Part shown: piece by piece, positions 1 through 4,716 of the stretch
Position numbering within the stretch: position 1 is the first letter of the stretch
Layout: every line of letters begins with the position of its first letter
Source of the DNA: JAOADN01 sp046155885
GTDB taxonomy: Bacteria; Pseudomonadota; Alphaproteobacteria; Rhodobacterales; Rhodobacteraceae
Assembly (NCBI GenBank): GCA_046155885.1
Contig: JBJXFU010000162.1
Location: 1 to 5,157, forward strand
Length of the DNA stretch: 5,157 bases
Direction of reading: 5' to 3'
Translations under genes and position numbers: made by a program
The notes under the pieces: generated by a model
The model's input: only the letters and a program-made list of their open reading frames with translations
Told to the model about the DNA's origin: nothing
The model's database searches: none

Positions 1-1
1 G

Positions 2-658
2 GCATTCGTCCGCTGGCTGGCGGACCGCGACGGCACCGACCCGACCGCCGTTCTGGCCACGCGCGGCCCCCGTTTCCGCAAGCCGCTGCCCCGGCCGCTC
101 TCCGAAGCCGGCGCGGCGGCGATGCTCGACACGGTCGGCGACTTCGCGAAGGACGCCTGGATCGCCGCGCGCGACCGGGCGGTGGTGACGCTGCTTTACG
201 GCGCTGGCCTGCGCATTTCCGAGGCGCTGGGCCTGACCGGGGCCGAGGCGGCGCTGCCCGAAGTGCTGCGAATCCGCGGCAAGGGCGGCAAGGAGCGGCT
301 GGTCCCGGTCATTCCGGCGGCGCGCGAGGCGGTGGCGGCTTACGTCCGCCTTTGCCCCTTCCCGACTGCCCTTGAACCGCAGGCGCCGCTGTTCCGGGGC
401 GCGCGCGGCGGCCCCCTGTCGCCCCGGCTGGTCTCGGCGGCGATGGAGAAGGCCCGCGCCGTGCTGGGCCTGCCCGCGACGGCGACCCCGCACGCGCTGC
501 GCCACAGCTTCGCCACGCATCTTCTGGCCGCCGGCGGCGACCTGCGCGCCATCCAGGAACTCCTCGGCCATGCCTCGCTTTCGACGACGCAGGCCTATAC
601 CGCCGTCGATGCCACGCGGCTGATGGAAGTCTACGAAAAGGCGCATCCCCGCGCGTGA
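2..658 (+). CDS. xerC: Tyrosine recombinase XerC, 5' end missing
   Basis: The reading frame is open from the window edge, giving 218 visible residues of a protein usually near 300 aa. The missing part is most of the N-terminal SAM-like DNA-binding domain; its tail is seen as AFVRWLADRDG, followed by the linker LPRPLSEAGA. The catalytic domain is complete. It has Arg in YGAGLRISE (codon 212-214), Lys in RGKGGKERLVP (281-283), the HALRH box (His at 491-493, Arg at 500-502), His in LLGHASLS (569-571) and nucleophile Tyr in TTQAYT (596-598). Family knowledge: XerC and XerD act together at dif to resolve chromosome dimers at division, under FtsK control. XerC is favoured over XerD by overall resemblance to alphaproteobacterial XerC, but this cannot be proven here; a phage or integron integrase is less likely. 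The stop codon lies in a 12-bp tandem repeat, so TGA recurs in frame four more times downstream. Confidence 0.85.
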   Translation, partial: AFVRWLADRDGTDPTAVLATRGPRFRKPLPRPLSEAGAAAMLDTVGDFAKDAWIAARDRAVVTLLYGAGLRISEALGLTGAEAALPEVLRIRGKGGKERLVPVIPAAREAVAAYVRLCPFPTALEPQAPLFRGARGGPLSPRLVSAAMEKARAVLGLPATATPHALRHSFATHLLAAGGDLRAIQELLGHASLSTTQAYTAVDATRLMEVYEKAHPRA

Positions 659-715
659 CGCCGCGTGTGACGCCGCGTGTGACGCCGCGCGTGACTCCGC
701 GCGTGACTCCGGGCG
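656..715 (+). repeat. Five-copy 12-bp tandem repeat over the xerC stop codon
   Basis: Five contiguous 12-bp units start at 656, 668, 680, 692 and 704, with consensus TGAC(G/T)CCGCG(T/C)G. The last unit has one further change (CCGGGCG). Twelve is a multiple of three, so each unit starts with TGA in the xerC frame and the gene ends in five in-frame stops. Units 1-2 are identical, and units 3-4 differ by one or two bases, which fits replication-slippage expansion. No function is recognised. Confidence 0.9.
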
Positions 716-826
716 GCGACCGGCAAAGCTGTACTCAATTCTTCCCCATTTTTCCCGCCCGCCCGCCGGAAATCGAAGAACATCCTTTATTCCGATGGCG
801 CAGCCTTCGCCCCGAGATCGGGTCAG
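716..826. other. Intergenic gap between the tandem repeat and the EF-hand gene
   Basis: Together with the preceding repeat this makes a gap of about 168 bp without a convincing gene. Positions 728-800 are relatively AT-rich for this window (runs such as CCCCATTTTTCCC), which is where an xerC transcript end or a promoter for the EF-hand gene would be expected. I see no good -35/-10 pair, no strong hairpin with a T-tract and no RNA gene. The xerC frame stays open from the last TGA (704) to the EF-hand start, but contains no start codon before 827. Confidence 0.5.
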
Positions 827-1918
827 ATGGGGCTTGCGATGGACATGTCGGTTACCGGCGCGGGATCGGATTGCTGCCGCCCGCGCGGCTTCGCGGCGGG
901 GCGCGTGATGGAGCGGCTCGACGCCGACCGCTCGGGCGGACTTTCGGCGGCCGAGGCGACCGCGGCAGAACCCGCGTCGCGGATGGCGACCGGCTTCGCA
1001 CGGATCGACGCGGACGGCGACGGCATCGTCACCCGAAGCGAACTGAAGGCCGATTTCCGCGACTACCGCCGCGACGGCACGCCCCGCGCGGACGAGGGCG
1101 ACGGACCGCGCCCCGGCAACCCGCCGCCGTCAGGAGTGGCGCCGCAATCGCTGTTCGAGGCGCTGGTCAAGTCGGCGGATTCGGACGGCGACCTGCGTAT
1201 CTCGGCGGACGAACTTGCCGCGAACCCGCTTTCCAACCTGCTGACGCCCGTATTCGCCGACATCGACGCCGATCGCGACGGCCTGCTGACATCGCGCGAG
1301 GTCGACGCGTACGAGACGGAGCAGGATACCCCGGCCCGCGCGCCCGAGTCGCTCTATGAAGCTCTGGTCAAGACAACCGACGCGGATGGCGACCTGCGCC
1401 TGTCGACGGACGAGATCGCCTCGACCCCGCTGTCGGACCTGCTCAGCCCGGCATTCGGGCAGATCGACACGGATGGGGACGGCTTGCTCACGTCGCGCGA
1501 AGTGGACGCCTACGAGACGGCGCGCGCCGCCCCCCTCGCCCCCTCCCCCGACGCGACGGCGCCCGCCTTGTCAGAGGACGCGGCACCCCCGGCAGCGGGT
1601 TCGGGGGCAACCGCCCCGGATGCCGCCGCCGGGGCGGCACCAGGCACGGCCACAGGGACGGCCACAGGGACGGCCACAGGGACGGCCACAACGACCGCCG
1701 GCGAGTCGGACGCCGCCGCCCCGCCGGAAACGGCCGGCCCGGGCGCCACTCCGGCCTCCGGTGTGGGGGGGCCGGCCGGAACCTATGGCGCCCGCCAGGC
1801 GCTTTCGATGTTCGAGTCGCTCTTCCACGCGTTGGCGGCGCAGCCGGGGCAGGGGTCGGTCACGATACCCCGCGACGCCGCGCGCGACTTCCTCCGCAGC
1901 CTCGCCGCCGTCGTCTGA
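827..1918 (+). CDS. Six-EF-hand calcium-binding protein with internal duplication
   Basis: The product is 363 aa. Six 12-residue EF-hand loops are visible at residues 32-43, 61-72, 118-129, 147-158, 185-196 and 214-225, arranged as three pairs. Acidic ligands occupy loop positions 1, 3 (and usually 5), with Glu at 12. Residues 107-164 and 174-231 are an ungapped duplication with a 67-residue offset (41 of 58 identical). A low-complexity Ala/Pro/Thr/Gly linker (about 232-318) includes four GTAT repeats. The last 45 residues resume ordinary composition (RQALSMFESLFHAL). There is no convincing signal peptide or membrane segment, so location is unknown. Calcium binding is a strong family inference; the role (buffer, sensor or surface protein) is not known. 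The start is uncertain: ATGs at 827, 839 and 845 share the frame and none has a strong Shine-Dalgarno. GGGG at 829-832 could serve 839. Confidence 0.85.
   Translation: MGLAMDMSVTGAGSDCCRPRGFAAGRVMERLDADRSGGLSAAEATAAEPASRMATGFARIDADGDGIVTRSELKADFRDYRRDGTPRADEGDGPRPGNPPPSGVAPQSLFEALVKSADSDGDLRISADELAANPLSNLLTPVFADIDADRDGLLTSREVDAYETEQDTPARAPESLYEALVKTTDADGDLRLSTDEIASTPLSDLLSPAFGQIDTDGDGLLTSREVDAYETARAAPLAPSPDATAPALSEDAAPPAAGSGATAPDAAAGAAPGTATGTATGTATGTATTTAGESDAAAPPETAGPGATPASGVGGPAGTYGARQALSMFESLFHALAAQPGQGSVTIPRDAARDFLRSLAAVV
1145..1519 (+). repeat. Internal tandem duplication of an EF-hand pair
   Basis: The segments 1145-1318 and 1346-1519 encode the same 58-residue unit: an S-L-[FY]-E-A-L-V-K lead, a noncanonical loop, a canonical loop, and LLTSREVDAYET. 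The copies are 201 bp apart and align without gaps. They differ at 17 of 58 residues and at many synonymous sites, so the duplication is not recent. The first EF-hand pair (residues 32-72) is much more divergent and is not part of this unit. Confidence 0.85.
1643..1690 (+). repeat. Four-copy 12-bp repeat encoding GTAT units
   Basis: Four head-to-tail units of GG(G/C)ACGGCCACA begin at 1643, 1655, 1667 and 1679. The last three are identical and the first differs by one base. They encode Gly-Thr-Ala-Thr four times in the linker of the EF-hand protein. Gain or loss of a unit would keep the frame, so copy number could vary between strains without destroying the protein. Confidence 0.9.
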
Positions 1919-1943
1919 CTGCCGGGCGCACCGCTCCCTTCGC

Positions 1944-1976
1944 CGGAGTCGCCGTTGCATCGCTGCGGCGACTTCG
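1944..1976 (+). promoter_or_regulatory. 11-bp hairpin immediately upstream of pcs
   Basis: Positions 1944-1954 (CGGAGTCGCCG) pair with 1966-1976 (CGGCGACTTCG) around an 11-nt loop, giving ten Watson-Crick pairs and one G-U pair. The gap between the EF-hand stop and the pcs start is only 63 bp. No T-tract follows, so it is not a classical intrinsic terminator. It ends 5 nt before the pcs ATG and covers the place where a ribosome binding site would be. It could terminate the EF-hand transcript or affect pcs translation; the sequence alone does not decide. Confidence 0.5.
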
Positions 1977-1981
1977 ACTAG

Positions 1982-2695
1982 ATGGCGCAAATGCCGCCGC
2001 GTCTTGCCGCCCTGCTCGTCCATCTTCTGACCGCTTCCGGCGCGGTTCTTGCGATGCTCGCCATGCTGGCCGCCGTCGAACAGAAGTGGGACCTGATGTT
2101 CCTCTGGCTGGTCGTCGCGCTGATCGTCGACGGCGTGGACGGCCCGCTCGCCCGGCGCTATCGGGTGAAGACGATGTGGCCGAGCTATGACGGGGTGCTG
2201 CTGGATCTGATCATCGACTATCTCACCTATGTCTTCATCCCGTCCTTCGCGCTTTTCACCTCGGGGCTGCTGCCGGGCTGGACCGGCTGGATCGCGATCA
2301 TCGTGATCACCTATGCCAGCGCCATCTACTTCGTCGATACCCGCATGAAAACGAAGGACAATTCCTTCGCGGGCTTTCCCGCCTGCTGGAACATGGTGAT
2401 CTTGGTCCTGTTCGCTCTGAAGCCGAATTTCTACGTCGTGCTGTTCGTCGTGGTGGCGCTCGCGGCGACGATGTTCACCAACCTGAAGTTCATCCACCCG
2501 ATCCGCACCGACCGCTGGCGGGCGCTGACGCTGCCGATGGCGTTCGGCTGGGTTATCTTCGCCGCCTGGGTGGCGGCGGTGGATTTCCATCCCGAGACGG
2601 TCGCGCGCTACGGGCTGATCGTGACCTCGCTCTATCTTTGCCTGGCCGGGATCGTGCAGGAACTGCTGCCGGAGCGGCGGAAGCGGATCGTCTGA
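1982..2695 (+). CDS. pcs: Phosphatidylcholine synthase
   Basis: The product is 237 aa, a usual length for Pcs. This CDP-alcohol phosphotransferase condenses CDP-diacylglycerol with choline to make phosphatidylcholine and CMP in the inner membrane. The signature is D53-G-P-L-A-R58, twelve residues, then G71, D75 and D79. This matches the Pcs-type spacing DG-x2-AR-x12-G-x3-D-x3-D rather than the eight-residue gap of most CDP-alcohol phosphotransferases. About eight hydrophobic segments are visible (roughly 8-30, 37-50, 76-95, 100-117, 136-148, 150-165, 183-200, 208-226), with an Arg/Lys-rich tail (ERRKR). A TAG directly precedes the ATG, so the protein cannot start earlier; Met4 (1991) is an alternative. 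No Shine-Dalgarno is visible and a hairpin occupies the leader. Pcs uses exogenous choline, and some bacteria also have the PmtA methylation route; no choline genes lie in this window. Confidence 0.93.
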   Translation: MAQMPPRLAALLVHLLTASGAVLAMLAMLAAVEQKWDLMFLWLVVALIVDGVDGPLARRYRVKTMWPSYDGVLLDLIIDYLTYVFIPSFALFTSGLLPGWTGWIAIIVITYASAIYFVDTRMKTKDNSFAGFPACWNMVILVLFALKPNFYVVLFVVVALAATMFTNLKFIHPIRTDRWRALTLPMAFGWVIFAAWVAAVDFHPETVARYGLIVTSLYLCLAGIVQELLPERRKRIV

Positions 2696-2707
2696 AGGCG
2701 GCCCGGG

Positions 2708-3544
2708 TCAGAGGCGGGTGGTAAAGACGCCCGCGACGATCAGCGCCACCGCCACCCATTTCCCGCGCGACATCCGATCGCCGAAGACCAGCCAGCCGAT
2801 CAGCACCGCGAAAAGGATCGAGGTTTCGCGCAGAGCCGCGACCAGCGCGATGGGCGCGGCGGTCATCGCCCAGACGGCGATGGCGTAAGAGGCGTAGGAG
2901 GCGACCGAGGCGGCGGCGCCCATCGCCCAGTCGCGCGGGCGGCTCGGCACGGCCGGGCGCCCGGCGTAAGTCAGGATCGCGGTCGAAAAGATCAGCCCGT
3001 CGGCCACGAAAACCCAGGCGACATAGGCCACCGCGTCGCCCGAAACGCGGGCGCCCTGCCCGTCGAGCAGGGTGTAGACGGCGGTGGCCAGCGCCGAGCC
3101 GAGCGCAAGCGGCACAAGGCGGCGGCTTTCGCCCGACCGGAACACGCCGCCCGCCATGACGAGAATGCCGGCGCCGATGGCGGCGATGCCTGCGTATTCG
3201 GCGGGCGAGATGCGGTCGGACAGGAACAGCGCGCTGACGATCAGGACCAGCATCGGTGCTGTCCCGCGCGCGATGGGGTAGACGCGCGAGAGGTCGCCGT
3301 GATCGTAGGCGAAAAGCAGGAAGAGCTTGTAGGCGAGGTGGGTCGTGCCCGAGGCGAGAACCCAGGGCCAGACCTCGGCCGCGGGGAACGGGCGGGTCGC
3401 GGCGATGGCGAGGCCGATGGGCAACTCGGTCAGCGACAGCACCAGCATCGTGCCGCGCTTCGACGGCCCGATCTTCAGCAGCGCGTTCCAGGACGCGTGC
3501 AGAAGCGCCGCGCCGAGGACCGCGAGAAGGATGCCGAAGCTCAA
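2708..3544 (-). CDS. EamA/DMT-family transporter
   Basis: This 278-aa inner-membrane protein has ten hydrophobic segments in two five-helix halves, as expected for the drug/metabolite transporter superfamily (EamA/RhaT type). Recognisable parts are the N-terminal GAALLHASWNALLK, the first-half end YPIARGTAPMLVLIVSALFL followed by a GIAAIGAGILVMAGG helix, and the second-half end ETSILFAVLIGWLVFGDRM with KWVAVALIVAGVF. Substrates vary widely in this family and cannot be read from sequence. The start is ambiguous. I chose TTG at 3544 because AGGCGG lies 7 nt upstream and the first helix follows at once. A GTG at 3595 in the same frame would add 17 polar residues without a visible ribosome binding site, and would bring it to 14 bp from ogt. 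The gene converges on pcs, with 12 bp between the stops and no clear terminator. Confidence 0.85.
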   Translation of the reverse strand: MSFGILLAVLGAALLHASWNALLKIGPSKRGTMLVLSLTELPIGLAIAATRPFPAAEVWPWVLASGTTHLAYKLFLLFAYDHGDLSRVYPIARGTAPMLVLIVSALFLSDRISPAEYAGIAAIGAGILVMAGGVFRSGESRRLVPLALGSALATAVYTLLDGQGARVSGDAVAYVAWVFVADGLIFSTAILTYAGRPAVPSRPRDWAMGAAASVASYASYAIAVWAMTAAPIALVAALRETSILFAVLIGWLVFGDRMSRGKWVAVALIVAGVFTTRL

Positions 3545-3609
3545 GAGGGAACCGCCTGTGCGCTGTGTGACGGTTTGGTAACGGCCGGCCGGCACGGCGG
3601 CAAGGCGCG

Positions 3610-4059
3610 TCAGATCAGCAGCGACGCCGCGCTTTCATGGCGCAGCAGCGCCACCTTGGTCTCGATCCCGCCCGCGCCGGAATAGCCCCCGAGGCCGCAC
3701 TGCGCGAGCACGCGGTGGCAGGGGATCAGGATCGGGATGCGGTTCGCGCCGCAGGCCTGCCCGATGGCCTGCGCGCGGACGCCGAGGTCCCTGGCGAGGT
3801 CGCCATAGGTGCGGGTCCGGCCGAAGGGGATGCCGGTCAGGGCGCGGAGGAAGTCCGCCTGAAAGCCGCTGCCGAAGGCCAGTGGCAGGTCGAAGGTCTC
3901 GCGGGTGCCGGCGAAGTATCCGGCAAGCTGGGCGAGCGCCGCGTCGAGGGTTTCGCTGCGCCCGGCATGGCCGCCGCGCCAGTCGAGACGGGTGATCTCG
4001 CCCGCCGCTTCGGTGACGGTCACGGGGCCGACGGGGGTGAAAAGCGAGGCGCTGGGCAT
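3610..4059 (-). CDS. ogt: Methylated-DNA--[protein]-cysteine S-methyltransferase (O6-alkylguanine repair)
   Basis: The product is 149 aa. It is a suicide DNA-repair protein that transfers the alkyl group from O6-alkylguanine to its own cysteine. The active-site motif IPCHRV has nucleophile C114, H115 and R116. Upstream are F70/RTRTYGDLA with Y85, the recognition-helix region (about 94-105) and N106 of the Asn hinge. The C-terminal GLGGYSGAGG...K..LL..E is typical. Two departures are visible: Gln97 stands where alignment back from the Cys places the arginine finger (human MGMT Arg128), and R107 replaces the usual Pro after Asn. The start is ATG at 4059. The frame is open further upstream, but that 50-residue extension is Arg/Pro-rich, unlike the family, and overlaps ileS. 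It sits downstream of ileS on the same strand, across a 62-bp gap full of inverted repeats. Whether it is alkylation-inducible cannot be seen. Confidence 0.92.
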   Translation of the reverse strand: MPSASLFTPVGPVTVTEAAGEITRLDWRGGHAGRSETLDAALAQLAGYFAGTRETFDLPLAFGSGFQADFLRALTGIPFGRTRTYGDLARDLGVRAQAIGQACGANRIPILIPCHRVLAQCGLGGYSGAGGIETKVALLRHESAASLLI

Positions 4060-4061
4060 GC

Positions 4062-4074
4062 GGCGATGATCGCC
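4062..4074. repeat. 13-bp perfect inverted repeat before ogt
   Basis: GGCGAT-g-ATCGCC is a perfect palindrome around one base and ends 2 bp from the ogt start codon. It is long enough for a dimeric repressor half-site pair, but it matches no operator I recognise. The one-base centre makes an RNA hairpin unlikely. Confidence 0.3.
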
Positions 4075-4090
4075 CCGGGAAGGCCGGGGC
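4072..4090 (-). other. 7-bp GC hairpin in the ileS-ogt gap
   Basis: GCCCCGG (4072-4078) pairs with CCGGGGC (4084-4090) around a 5-nt loop. It directly abuts the larger inverted repeat at 4090-4114. It has no T-tract. Read on the minus strand it is the second of two consecutive hairpins after ileS. Confidence 0.4.
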
Positions 4091-4114
4091 GCAACCCGGA
4101 GGATGCGGGTTGCG
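4090..4114 (-). terminator. ileS: Putative ileS terminator hairpin
   Basis: CGCAACCCG (4090-4098) pairs perfectly with CGGGTTGCG (4106-4114): a 9-bp stem with a 7-nt loop, starting 7 bp after the ileS stop on the minus strand. No run of T follows, as is common for GC-rich alphaproteobacterial ends, so it may be a terminator, an mRNA 3'-stabilising stem or an attenuator before ogt. Confidence 0.55.
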
Positions 4115-4121
4115 GAGGCCC

Positions 4122-4716
4122 CTAGCCCAGCGCCTCGTTGCAGCGGGCGCAGGTGCGGGGGTGCCTGTGCGTGCCCACGTCGGGAAGGATTTTCCAGCAG
4201 CGCTCGCACTTCGCCCCGACGGCCGGTTCGAAGACGACGCCGACGCCAGGCACTTCGGGCAGCCGGAACGCCTCGCCCGGGGCCGGATCGGCGGTCAGCG
4301 CGAGGGCCGAGGTGATGCAGATGTCCTCGAACGGCACCGACTTCAGCGCCTGCAAGAGCCCCGCATCCTCGACATGCACCACCGGCGCCGCTTCCAGCGA
4401 GGCGCCGATCACCTTCGCCGTGCGCTGCACTTCAAGCGCCGCCGTCACCGCGCGGCGGGCCCTGCGGATGCCCTCCCACTTCGCCGCCAGCGCCTCGTTC
4501 CGCCAGGCGGCCGGCGTCTCGGGGATGTCCACCAGATGCACCGACGATGCCTCGCCCGGGAAGCGTTCCAGCCAGACCTCCTCCATCGTGAAGACCAGGA
4601 CCGGGGCGAGCCAGGAGGTCAGCCGGTGGAACAGCAGATCGAGCACCGTCCGCGCCGAGCGGCGGCGAAGCGAGGTTGCGGCGTCGCAGTAAAGGCTGTC
4701 CTTGCGGATGTCGAAA
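4122..4716 (-). CDS. ileS: Isoleucyl-tRNA synthetase, 3' segment after a frameshift
   Basis: This is the rest of the anticodon-binding domain and the C-terminal zinc knuckle of IleS, in a different frame from the upstream segment. Homology resumes at FDIRKDSLYCDA (from 4715) and continues with TVLDLLFHRLTSWLAPVL, the TMEEVWLERFPGE region and VQRTAKVIGASLEA. It ends with the paired CERC (4197-4208) and CARC (4140-4151) cysteines that bind zinc in IleS, followed by a TAG stop. The frame is open up to 4790, but residues encoded above 4716 are out-of-frame sequence of the upstream segment, so no real start is expected here. Removing one base at 4717-4718 would fuse this segment to the upstream one as VYFDIRKD. 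On its own it would not charge tRNA. Confidence 0.85.

Noticed and set aside
656..715. CRISPR array or recombinase attachment site next to xerC
   Set aside because: The units are 12 bp and contiguous, without spacers. They do not resemble a dif core with its 11-bp arms and 6-bp centre, and XerC genes do not usually carry their own dif.
767..822. Short palindromes (CGGAA/TTCCG; CCCGA/TCGGG) as operators of the EF-hand gene
   Set aside because: Five-base arms are expected by chance at this density, and no promoter elements are placed around them.
655..1359. Open frame starting in the 12-bp repeat and encoding TPRV repeats
   Set aside because: It becomes a very Arg-rich shadow of the EF-hand gene in another frame. 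The TPRV repeats are only the tandem DNA repeat read out of phase.
1571..2590. 339-codon open frame on the minus strand, opposite pcs and the end of the EF-hand gene
   Set aside because: Its translation is an Arg/His/Asp/Glu-rich mix with no domain, and it is antisense to a clearly identified membrane enzyme. Stop-poor antisense frames are expected in GC-rich DNA.
3637..4125. 162-codon plus-strand frame opposite ogt
   Set aside because: It mirrors the ogt coding sequence and has no domain or plausible independent start signal.
4060..4209. 50-residue N-terminal extension of Ogt
   Set aside because: It overlaps the ileS zinc-knuckle coding sequence, is Arg/Pro-rich and unlike the family. The ATG at 4059 gives a normal family N-terminus (SLFTPVGPVTVTEA).
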